Shown: one piece after another, positions 7,171 to 14,700 of the stretch
Layout: every line of letters begins with the position of its first letter
How positions within the stretch are numbered: position 1 is the first letter of the stretch
Source of the DNA: BRH-c54 sp032251145
GTDB taxonomy: Bacteria; Bacteroidota; Bacteroidia; Flavobacteriales_E; Vicingaceae
DNA length: 28,544 bases
Direction: 5' to 3'
Assembly: GCA_032251145.1 (NCBI GenBank)
Contig: JAVVER010000028.1
Span: 1 to 28,544, forward strand
The notes under the pieces: model-generated
What the model saw: only the letters and a program-made list of their open reading frames with translations
What the model was told of the DNA's origin: nothing
Databases searched by the model: none
Position numbers and translations under genes: made by a program

Positions 7171-8385
7171 TTAACGGAATACTTTGTTACATACAGTTCT
7201 ATTCATCTCATCAATGATAGAAAGGTCATAATCCTCTAAGTAGCAATTGGTAACACTAGCTCCGAAGCTATGACCTAGACTATGGCTTATTAACTCTTTT
7301 GAATAGCCTAGTTTCTGACATGCTGAGCCATGGGAATATCTAAATACATAAGTAGATAAATCTTCTGATATTTTTAACTCCTGACCAATTCTTTTAAGCC
7401 ATTTGTTACATGTATCTCTTTTTTGCAAAATTAACCTAGGTAAGTTTGATTTAGACATCAGTTCTTCATTACTTAGGATTGGAAGCAATGTGTTTCTATT
7501 AGGGTCGGCATATCTCTTTAAAATGGCTTTGGTTTCTTTTAACAATTCAATGGAGTATAACTTTTTTGTCTTACTTCTTTTGTAGATAATACGATTGTGC
7601 TTTATATTATCTCCTGTCAGTAAAGCTAAGTCTGTAAAATTAATCCCACGCAACAGAAAGATTAATCTTCCATAATTCCAAGCATCCTCAAACTTATTAT
7701 TACTTGGCACATATTTAAAAAAGCTTTGTAACTCTGTAATAGAAGCAACTCTCGGTTGAGTAGATTCCCTTTTGATTTTGTATTTTCTAAAAGGATATGA
7801 GTTAGCATCTACTAGGTCATGATTAATGGCAGAATTATATATACTCCGTAATGTTCTGTAATAAACTCCAATACTATTTACTTTTAATCCATTAGCTTTA
7901 AGTGTGGTTTCTATATCTATTAGCCACTTATAATTTATAGTTTCAAATGGAATGTTAAGTGGAGTAATTTTAAGTAAGCCTACTAAGGCAGATTCTAAGT
8001 TTCTGGCATTTCCAAAACGGTTTGCTTTCTTCATCCTCTCAATTTCTTTAATCCAAAATTCCTTTACAGTTCCATCAGTACTTTGTTGAGAACAGATGTG
8101 ATTTTTCACATCCTGAATCAAACCACCTTCAGGGAATTTACGTTCATATTCTCTAATCCTATTGAGGAGATTTATTTCTTTCTCACGGATTCTATCTCCT
8201 AACAATTGTAGGTGAGCATTTTTAGGCTTAATTAAATTGTTGTTATAATCCCAATCAGATTTGTTACAAGAAAGACCAGTTGAAATGTCCCTAGATTGAC
8301 CATTATAAGATAGTCTAAAAACTATTGGATGAGTACCGTCTTTCTTTGCTCTACGCTTATCACACGTAGCTTTAAGATTAATCAT
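7171..8385 (-). CDS. int: Tyrosine site-specific recombinase (integrase)
   Basis: A 404-aa protein with the three-part layout of Bacteroidetes integrases: an N-terminal arm-binding domain (about 1-90, including the typical VFRLSYNG and DISTGL strands), a SAM-like core-binding domain (about 105-200), and the catalytic domain (about 210-400). Catalytic residues are Arg246 (LLRGINFTDL), a Lys in YKRSKTKK around 269-275, Arg349 in STYVFRYSHGSA, His372 in SLGHS, and the nucleophile Tyr382 in NCYLED. The usual HxxR box is YxxR here (Tyr346), a variant common in this group. It is adjacent to the intact tRNA attachment site and directed away from it. It presumably inserted the island into the CAU tRNA. 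Its promoter region overlaps the right-end arm motif and a palindrome abutting the start codon, so the protein probably regulates itself. Confidence 0.93.
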   Translation of the reverse strand: MINLKATCDKRRAKKDGTHPIVFRLSYNGQSRDISTGLSCNKSDWDYNNNLIKPKNAHLQLLGDRIREKEINLLNRIREYERKFPEGGLIQDVKNHICSQQSTDGTVKEFWIKEIERMKKANRFGNARNLESALVGLLKITPLNIPFETINYKWLIDIETTLKANGLKVNSIGVYYRTLRSIYNSAINHDLVDANSYPFRKYKIKRESTQPRVASITELQSFFKYVPSNNKFEDAWNYGRLIFLLRGINFTDLALLTGDNIKHNRIIYKRSKTKKLYSIELLKETKAILKRYADPNRNTLLPILSNEELMSKSNLPRLILQKRDTCNKWLKRIGQELKISEDLSTYVFRYSHGSACQKLGYSKELISHSLGHSFGASVTNCYLEDYDLSIIDEMNRTVCNKVFR

Positions 8386-8404
8386 AGCTATAAGATTTAT
8401 AGCT
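8386..8404. promoter_or_regulatory. Palindrome abutting the integrase start codon
   Basis: AGCTATAA (8386-8393) and TTATAGCT (8397-8404) are exact inverted repeats separated by 3 nt, directly next to the integrase ATG (8383-8385). On the minus strand the sequence reads TTGACA, then 18 nt, then TATAGCT ending at the start codon, so the palindrome could be an operator, a translation-blocking hairpin, or both. It overlaps the right-end motif shared with the left end by 4 nt. Confidence 0.5.
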
Positions 8405-8431
8405 TTTTACTGTCAAAAAAATGTGCAGGTA
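8401..8431. promoter_or_regulatory. Right-end recombinase arm-site candidate
   Basis: AGCTTTTTACTGTCAA (8401-8416) is the exact reverse complement of 1501-1516, and AATGTGCAGGTA (8420-8431) repeats 1487-1498 in direct orientation. Both are in the intergenic space upstream of the integrase start. In the excised circle these sites would flank the joined attachment site, which is what integrase or excisionase arm sites do. Occupancy here would also block integrase transcription. Binding is inferred. Confidence 0.6.
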
Positions 8432-8499
8432 TTTTAGCAAAAAGATTGTATAAAACGGTCTTTTTTACGTCACAACGGAAAATGCCTGAAATGCAAAAA

Positions 8500-8524
8500 C
8501 CCAGTAACATGCAATGTTACCGGG
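8500..8524 (-). terminator. Terminator after the intact tRNA
   Basis: CCCAGTAACAT (8500-8510) pairs with ATGTTACCGGG (8514-8524) around a GCA loop. In the minus-strand RNA all 11 positions pair, one as G-U, and the stem is followed by TTTTTGC. It lies 9 nt past the tRNA 3' end. This terminator was brought by the island and replaces the original one at 1351-1379, so the tRNA keeps an intrinsic terminator after integration. Confidence 0.75.
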
Positions 8525-8532
8525 CTTTCTGC

Positions 8533-8602
8533 GTGGGCCCACCTGGGCTCGAACCAGGGACTTTCTGATTATGAGTCAGATACTCTAACCAGCTGAGTTA
8601 TA
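8533..8602 (-). repeat. Right attachment-site repeat within the intact tRNA
   Basis: These 70 bp are identical to 1383-1452. This copy joins at 8603 to the chromosomal 5' end of the tRNA gene and so restores a complete gene. The identity covers everything except the first five bases of the tRNA (GGGCC) and one base past its 3' end. Confidence 0.9.
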
Positions 8603-8607
8603 GGCCC
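8534..8607 (-). tRNA. tRNA with CAU anticodon (Met or Ile2)
   Basis: A 74-nt cloverleaf on the minus strand. The acceptor stem GGGCCTA pairs with TGGGCCC (one U-G), and the D stem is ACTC/GAGT. The anticodon arm is TCTGA-CTCATAA-TCAGA with anticodon CAT at 8573-8571. The T arm is CCTGG-TTCGAGC-CCAGG, and the discriminator base is A. CCA is not encoded. CAU can be elongator Met or the lysidine-modified Ile2; the sequence alone does not settle which, though it is not an initiator by its paired first base. It is the attachment site of the island, and the 3' two-thirds are island-derived yet unchanged, so function is preserved. Confidence 0.9.
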
Positions 8608-8706
8608 AGTTCTAAGTTCTTTAGAAACGGGCTGCAATTTTACGGAAATGTTATTGAATTACCAATATTTAATTTAATTATTTTTATTTGTAGTTTTGAA
8701 GGAAAT

Positions 8707-9336
8707 ATGCTACCAACAAACATCAAAAACATCATTTTAGACTTAGGCGGAGTGATTATCAATCTAGATACTCAACAACCTTTTAATGCTTTTAAAGAAT
8801 TATTTGCCGATAATTATTCGGAAATAGAAGCTACTTTCACAACATTAAATTTATTCAACAATTTTGAAGAGGGAAAAGTTACTACTGAAGAATTTATTTT
8901 GTTTTTTCTTAATCGTCACTCTAATTTAACACCTGAAAAAGTTGTTGATATTTGGAACAGCATGTTGCTAGATATTCCCAAAGAAAGAATTGTGTTGATT
9001 AGAAAACTGGCTTTAAAATACAATGTGTTCTTACTGAGCAACACGAATGAAATTCACCTAACTAAAATTAACAACTACCTTTTTGAAACTTATGGAATAA
9101 CCTCCATTAATTCATTATTTAAGAAAGCATATTTTTCTCATGAAGTTGGCTTTAGAAAACCAAATCCAGAAATTTTTAAACTCGTTTTAAACGAAAATAA
9201 ATTAAATCCATCAGAAACATTATTTATTGACGATAGCATTGAACATATTCAGTTTGCCAACCAACTTGGTATAATTACAAAGCATTTAGTTGATGAATCT
9301 TTAAACGATTTTTTTAATGCATTCGACAAGATTTAG
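8707..9336 (+). CDS. HAD-superfamily hydrolase (subfamily IA)
   Basis: A 209-aa protein with the four HAD motifs: DLGGV at 12-16 (nucleophile Asp12; the DxGGV form replaces the usual DxDGT, as in YihX-like phosphatases), LLSNTNE at 109-115 (Ser111), RKPNPEIF at 150-157 (Lys151) and FIDDS at 173-177 (Asp175, Asp176). A helical cap lies at about 17-95. It should hydrolyse a small phosphorylated metabolite in the cytoplasm; the substrate cannot be read from the sequence. The missing general acid, present in DxDGT enzymes, is normal for this subgroup. A TAGTTTTG -7-like element at 8691-8698 is very close to the ATG. It is the first of three plus-strand genes with mtnA and a class II aldolase, but a repeat separates it from mtnA, so a shared pathway is possible but not shown. 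Confidence 0.85.
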   Translation: MLPTNIKNIILDLGGVIINLDTQQPFNAFKELFADNYSEIEATFTTLNLFNNFEEGKVTTEEFILFFLNRHSNLTPEKVVDIWNSMLLDIPKERIVLIRKLALKYNVFLLSNTNEIHLTKINNYLFETYGITSINSLFKKAYFSHEVGFRKPNPEIFKLVLNENKLNPSETLFIDDSIEHIQFANQLGIITKHLVDESLNDFFNAFDKI

Positions 9337-9377
9337 GTAATCTTTAAGTAAACACATGAAAAAGAAAATTAAGGAGT

Positions 9378-9447
9378 ACTCCCCTCCTAGCCCCCTCTCT
9401 TCAAAAGAGAGGGGGAAAAGTTATCGGAAGATAACTTGGGGGTGAGT
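9378..9447. repeat. Extragenic palindromic repeat (three-stem)
   Basis: CCCCCTCTCTT (9391-9401) pairs with AAGAGAGGGGG (9405-9415), and AAGTTATC (9418-9425) pairs with GATAACTT (9430-9437). The flanks ACTCCCC and GGGGGTGAGT can close an outer stem, giving a three-way junction. Similar C/G-run hairpins are at 23450-23556. Such elements are dispersed between genes in many Bacteroidetes genomes. It fills most of the 141-bp gap between the HAD gene and mtnA and may act as a terminator or mRNA stabiliser. Confidence 0.7.
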
Positions 9448-9477
9448 CAAAAAAAAAAAAAATATACATAAAAATAC

Positions 9478-10584
9478 ATGAAGATAAACAATAAACATTG
9501 CCAAACCATTTGGCTAAACGAAAATGATAATAAAATTGTTCAAGTATTTGACCAACGTTATTTTCCTCACGAAATAAAAGTGATGGACTTAACTTCTTCT
9601 GACGATGTATTTTTTGCTATAAAAGAAATGGTGGTTAGAGGCGCTCCACTTATTGGAGTAACTGCTGCTTATGGTGTTTATCTCATTTGTTTAGAAGCAC
9701 AAAACAAAGAAAATCCTAACGAATACATTACCAATGCTTGCGAAAAACTAAGAGATGCCCGACCAACTGCAGTAAATTTAGATTGGGCAATTAACGAAAT
9801 GTTGGCTGCCATTGAGGCAAAATCTACCATTGAAGAAAAAATAGCAGTTGCTTTAGAAAAAGCAAACGCTATTAAAAATGAAGACATTCAAACCTCCATT
9901 AAAATGGGAGAATTCGGGTTGAAAATTATAAAAGAAATTGCTCGTAAAAAAAATGGAGCTCCTGTAAATATTTTAACCCATTGCAATGCAGGTTGGCTAG
10001 CTACCATAGATTGGGGAACAGCTACTGCTCCAATTTACAAAGCATTTTTAGCAGGAATTGATGTACACGTATGGGTAGATGAAACCCGACCAAGAAACCA
10101 AGGTGCAAGTTTAACTGCTTTTGAATTAAATCAGCAAGGTGTAAAACATACTTTAATTGCAGATAATACCGGAGGACACTTAATGCAGCATGGTTTAGTA
10201 GACTTAGTAATTATTGGTACAGATAGAACCACCAAAAATGGAGATGTTGCCAACAAAATAGGCTCTTATTTAAAAGCTCTTGCTGCTTATGATAATAATA
10301 TTCCCTTTTATGTTGCAGCTCCTTCATCATCCATAGATTTTTCTATTGCTGATGGCGTAAAAAACATACCTATTGAAACCCGTGATGAAAACGAAGTAAA
10401 ATACATACAAGGATTACTAGATAATGAAATAAAATCTGTATTAATTTGTCCTGAAACAACACCCGCTATAAATTATGGTTTTGATGTAACTCCGGCAAGA
10501 TTAATAACTGGTTTAATAACCGAAAGAGGTGTATGTGGTGCTTCTGAGGAAGAACTGAAAAAACTATTTCCCGAGAAATATTAA
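9478..10584 (+). CDS. mtnA: S-methyl-5-thioribose-1-phosphate isomerase
   Basis: A 368-aa protein of the eIF2B-alpha-like aldose isomerase family. It converts 5-methylthioribose 1-phosphate to 5-methylthioribulose 1-phosphate, a step in recycling the methylthioadenosine made by polyamine and related pathways. Diagnostic segments are VVRGAPLIG at 52-60 (phosphate site), ILTHCNAGWLAT at 165-176 with catalytic Cys169, WVDETRPRNQGA at 199-210, and IIGTDRTTKNGDVANKIGSY around 245-264 with catalytic Asp249. Length is typical. The next gene, 13 nt downstream, is a class II aldolase-family protein that could use the product. No mtnC, mtnD, mtnK or mtnP is in the window, so the full salvage pathway is not present locally. 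Confidence 0.93.
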   Translation: MKINNKHCQTIWLNENDNKIVQVFDQRYFPHEIKVMDLTSSDDVFFAIKEMVVRGAPLIGVTAAYGVYLICLEAQNKENPNEYITNACEKLRDARPTAVNLDWAINEMLAAIEAKSTIEEKIAVALEKANAIKNEDIQTSIKMGEFGLKIIKEIARKKNGAPVNILTHCNAGWLATIDWGTATAPIYKAFLAGIDVHVWVDETRPRNQGASLTAFELNQQGVKHTLIADNTGGHLMQHGLVDLVIIGTDRTTKNGDVANKIGSYLKALAAYDNNIPFYVAAPSSSIDFSIADGVKNIPIETRDENEVKYIQGLLDNEIKSVLICPETTPAINYGFDVTPARLITGLITERGVCGASEEELKKLFPEKY

Positions 10585-10597
10585 TTTTATATTAATT

Positions 10598-11197
10598 ATG
10601 ACAAAAAAAATTGACGAAGGCTATATTAAATTCAATTGCGATTGGACATTTAAACCACTTCAAATAAACATTCCTGAAGATTTATTGGTTTATAGAGATA
10701 AACTACATGAACTAAAACTCATTGGTCATCTTGAAGACTTAAATATTGGCTATGGCAACATCAGTATAAAAACTGATGATGGAATAATCGTTTCTGGCAC
10801 ACAAACAGGCAATGTTTTTCCTATTAATAAAGAATCTTTTACACTGGTTAGCAATTACGAAATAACTAAAAACATTGTAGTTTGCGAAGGACCTGTTAAA
10901 GCATCATCTGAAACAATGACACACGCTGCTCTTTACGAAGTAGATGACAGCATAAAAGCCATAATTCACGTTCATAATAAAACAATGTGGAAAAAATTAT
11001 TGCATAAATTTCCAACTACCAATGCAAAAACTGCCTATGGAACTCCTGAAATGGCTGAAGAAATAAGACGTGTTTTTAACGACTATAACTTCAATAAAAC
11101 CTGTAATATTATAATTATGGCAGGACATGAAGATGGCATAATTTCATTTGGAAAAGATTTAAAAGAAGCATATAATATTCTTTTAAAACACTTTTAA
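10598..11197 (+). CDS. Class II aldolase-family protein, MtnB- or Ald2-like
   Basis: A 199-aa protein of the class II aldolase/adducin fold. It keeps a catalytic acid and zinc ligands: Glu105 in KASSETMTH, His124 and His126 in IIHVHNKT, and a third His177 in AGHEDGI. The glycine-rich phosphate loop is represented by GYGNISIK at 51-58. It starts 13 nt after mtnA, so it probably acts on methylthioribulose 1-phosphate. Two reactions are known for such neighbours: dehydration (MtnB) or aldol cleavage to methylthioacetaldehyde and dihydroxyacetone phosphate (the DHAP shunt). The sequence does not tell which. No downstream enolase or dioxygenase gene follows, which leans slightly toward cleavage, but those genes could be elsewhere. 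Confidence 0.75.
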   Translation: MTKKIDEGYIKFNCDWTFKPLQINIPEDLLVYRDKLHELKLIGHLEDLNIGYGNISIKTDDGIIVSGTQTGNVFPINKESFTLVSNYEITKNIVVCEGPVKASSETMTHAALYEVDDSIKAIIHVHNKTMWKKLLHKFPTTNAKTAYGTPEMAEEIRRVFNDYNFNKTCNIIIMAGHEDGIISFGKDLKEAYNILLKHF

Positions 11198-11246
11198 GAA
11201 TACAATAATACTTGCTAAATAGTTTTTTTTATCTTTATGTGTAAGT

Positions 11247-11254
11247 TACATTTG
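11247..11254 (+). promoter_or_regulatory. -7-like promoter element
   Basis: TACATTTG fits TAnnTTTG, but it lies 90 nt ahead of the ATG at 11345 and has no -33 TTTG at the right distance, only a T-rich tract. It is weak support for a separate transcript for the genes at 11345 and 11781. Confidence 0.3.
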
Positions 11255-11344
11255 ATTTTTAAAATTAATATACTAAAATAAGGCAACTAAATAAAAATTA
11301 GTTCGTCTGTGCTACATACTATATAAAACATTGAACTTACAAAA

Positions 11345-11758
11345 ATGAAAAAAACACTCCTTTTAACCCTTTTTGTTATACTATTTAGTAACTCCTATTT
11401 TTCATCTACCCATTTTTACTCATTTTCTGGAAAAGAAATTACTATAGATTTTAAATCTAATTTAGAAGAAGTACTTAAAAACAAAAAAGAACTTTCATTT
11501 ATTCTAATTGCAAATTTTACTGATGAAGAATTAAAAGCTTGGGAAAAACAAGTGAAATCTGATGAAAATGTAAAAGATATTAAAATAAGTAAATCTTCCG
11601 GAAATGAAGGCTGGGATGTTGTTTTAGTCCTACAAAATGAAATTAACAGAAGTAATGCTAAAATGCTTTTTTCTTTTTCTCTTAAAACTGATTATATAAT
11701 TATTGGAAACGAAAAAATGTTATTTAATGTATTTGTTTCTAAGTACATACCAAATTAG
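11345..11758 (+). CDS. Small secreted protein of unknown function
   Basis: A 137-aa protein with an N-terminal signal-like segment (MKKTLLLTLFVILFSNSYFSS). The mature part is lysine- and glutamate-rich with alternating hydrophobic strands; residues about 49-80 look like a KxxLSFILIANF strand followed by an amphipathic helix, giving a small alpha/beta fold. No catalytic motif, lipobox or sorting domain is visible. It is 22 nt upstream of the large adhesin-like gene, so the two are probably co-transcribed, and it could be a chaperone or an accessory factor for it. I do not recognise a family. It is a real gene by its clean start, signal peptide and codon use, and by its tight spacing to the next gene. 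Confidence 0.7.
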   Translation: MKKTLLLTLFVILFSNSYFSSTHFYSFSGKEITIDFKSNLEEVLKNKKELSFILIANFTDEELKAWEKQVKSDENVKDIKISKSSGNEGWDVVLVLQNEINRSNAKMLFSFSLKTDYIIIGNEKMLFNVFVSKYIPN

Positions 11759-11780
11759 TTTATAGGACACTAAAAAAACT

Positions 11781-14700
11781 ATGATGTTTAGATTTATATT
11801 AGTTTTATCTCTCTTATTTACATTTATAGAAAGTTATTCTCAATCAACTTGTAACAATTCTGCACCATTTTGTACATCTACTGGTGTAAATTTTCCGGCA
11901 TCAACAAATACAACAGCCCCTGTAGGGCCAGATTATGGATGTTTGGGCTCTCAACCAAATCCGGCTTGGTATTACTTAAATATTTCTACTGGCGGAAATA
12001 TAGATATTACACTTACAAACAGCAATAATGTAGATATTGATTTTGCTGCGTGGGGACCTTTTGCTTCTCAAGCTGCCATGCAAGCAGCTGTTTGTGGAGG
12101 AAATAGTGGTAGTCCTATTGATTGTAGCTTTTCGGCTGCTGCCAATGAAATAGTAAATCTGCCTAATACTCAACCTGGCGAATGGTATATGTTACTTATT
12201 ACCAATTTTTCTGGACAACCAACTAATATTACAGCCACTCAATCAGGTGGTTCTGGAGCAACCAACTGTGCTATTTTATGCAATATGACAGGCTTAACTG
12301 CTGTTCCAGGAGCTTGTAATCCGGCAAATAATCAATATGATGTTACTGGAACAATTAATGTTACAAATCCGCCAACTACAGGGACACTAACCATTACTAA
12401 TTCTTGTGGAGGGAGTACAGTCGTCAATCCGCCTTTTGCCACAAGTATAAATTATACCATTCCTGGAGTTACAGCAAATGGTGCTAATTGTTCAATAACA
12501 GCTACTTTTTCTGCCGATCCAACTTGTACACTCACTCAAAACTATACTTCACCTGCACCATGTTCGGTAGTAAATTGCAACATCAACAACTTTACAGCAA
12601 ATATTGGTGCTTGCGAACCAAACAATACTTATACTGTTAATGGAACGATTGATTTTACAACTGGTATCACAACTGATTCGCTTGTTATCACTATAAACGA
12701 TGGAATTAACACCTATGACACTATTATTTACCCTCCCTATGTTTCTCCTGTGAATTGGAGTATTTCTGGAATGAACTCAAATGGAAACAACATTACAATT
12801 ACAGCAACATTTGCAGCTGATCCAACTTGTACTATTTCTCTTAACTCTACTGCTCCTGCTGCTTGTGGTTGTGTTGCTCAAATTGGCAACTTTAATATAA
12901 ACATGACAGGAAATGGAACAACCAACTATATTCTATGCTTTGGAGATCAAATTGATATTACTTCCAATATAGGCTATAACCCACCAGATATAGCTAATAA
13001 CCCTCCTGGACCAGCTTACAATCCGGGGATAGGTTATTTAATATATAGCTGCCCACCAACAATAGGAACTGTACCTAGTAATGTTCCTCCTCATGATGAT
13101 ATAACAAATGACCCTTGTTTTGTTGGTGTTGCTGGATTTGGAGGTTCTTTTAGTAGTATTAACACCTTTGGACAACCTCCTTATGTAGGAACTTGGACGA
13201 ATAATACTTTGTATTATGTTCCTATAACATTTTACGACACTGTAAGTAATACATATAGCTATGTAAATACTTCGATGCCTTGTTATGACATGGGCAATCC
13301 AATTGCGGTACAATATTTACCCCAAATTGTTTCTTCCAACCCTACTCCTAATTGTTTAGATAGCTCTTTTACCATTACTATAACTGGAGGTCTTCCTGCT
13401 ATTAATGGTTCTAATTTTACTGCTTCTAATTTATCTCCCGCAAATGCAAGTTTTGTAAATACAACAACAACTAATGGAGGAACTATACAAATTAATGGCT
13501 TGTTAAATGGAGACATGTATAGTTTTGATGTGGTTGATGATAACGGTTGTCCTATCACTATTTCTGGTGGTCCATTTGTTGGGCTACCAAATGCTAATGC
13601 AGGAATTAATGACACCTCTTGTGTATTAACATACAATTTAAATGCTATACCCAGTATAGGAACAGGTAGCTGGTCAGGTCCCGCAGGCGTAGTATTTAAT
13701 CCTGTTAATTCACCAACTGCAACAGTAACAGTTCCATCTGCAGGAACTTATAACTTTACGTGGACAGAAACCAATACTGCTGCTTGTGTTACAAGTGATG
13801 TAGTTACTATTACCTTTTCAAACCTTTCTGAAAGTACTGTTACTACTCCTTCAACTTGCTCTGCAAATGATGGAACTATAACTATAACTGCCATTGATGG
13901 TGTTTCTCCTTATCAATATAGTATTGATGGAGGTGTTACTTTTCAGGCGTCAAATACCTTTACTAACTTAGCTGCAAATACTTATACTATTGTTGTGAAA
14001 GATGCTGTTGGCTGTCAGGTTACCGCTTCTTATACTGTTAATAGCGTTGCAGGTCCAACTATTAATTCTTCTAATTTTACTGACCCGACATGTAACGGAG
14101 ATTGTGATGGAACAGTTACGGTAACTGGTGCTTCTCCTGCTGGAGGAGAGCAATACAGCATTGATGGTATTAATTTCCAAGCAACAGGCACATTTAATAA
14201 TTTATGTGCAGGAAATTACACAGTTACAATTAGTGACGCAAACTCATGTATTGATACCGTTTCTTTAACATTAACCGACCCAGATTCTGTAACTATAAAT
14301 GCCTCAGATGTAACTATTTGTACAGGACAATCAGCTACACTTACAGCTACTGCTGGTGGTGGATCAGGAAGCCCTTATACTTACAATTGGAATAATGGAG
14401 CTTCAACATCCTCAAGTTACACCGTTTCTCCACCTGCAACAACAAGTTATCCTGTTTTTGCTGTTGATGGAAATGGTTGCACCTCGCCAACCATTAATGT
14501 TACCGTAACAGTTACACCTCCATTATCGGTTGTAGCTAGTCCTTCAGACACAAGCATTTGTCCAGGAGAATCTGTAATAATATATGCTACTCCTTTCTTT
14601 GGAAATGGCGGCCCTTACACTTATCAATGGAGTAATGGTTCGACAGATTCTAGTCAAGTAGTTTCTCCTACAACAACAACTGTTTACACCGTAACCTTAA

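Larger units (their letters stand above)
1383..8602. mobile_element. tRNA-integrated genomic island, 7150-bp unit
   Basis: The island is bounded by 70-bp perfect direct repeats of a tRNA gene (1383-1452 and 8533-8602), so the inserted unit is 7150 bp. A tyrosine recombinase gene sits at the right end and reads inward from the intact tRNA, the classic arrangement for tRNA-targeting elements. The orientation is as expected: the tRNA is on the minus strand, its 5' end is chromosomal on the right, and the island supplies a new 3' end. Contents are an integrase, a helicase-like protein, an XRE regulator, a structured non-coding block and a three-gene envelope/secretion operon. No capsid, terminase, relaxase or coupling-protein gene is visible, so it is either mobilised by a helper or a minimal integrative plasmid. 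The integrase has all expected catalytic residues, so excision is plausible. Confidence 0.9.

Noticed and set aside
1453..8602. Prophage interpretation of the island
   Set aside because: No capsid, portal, terminase, tail or lysis gene can be recognised in 7 kb.
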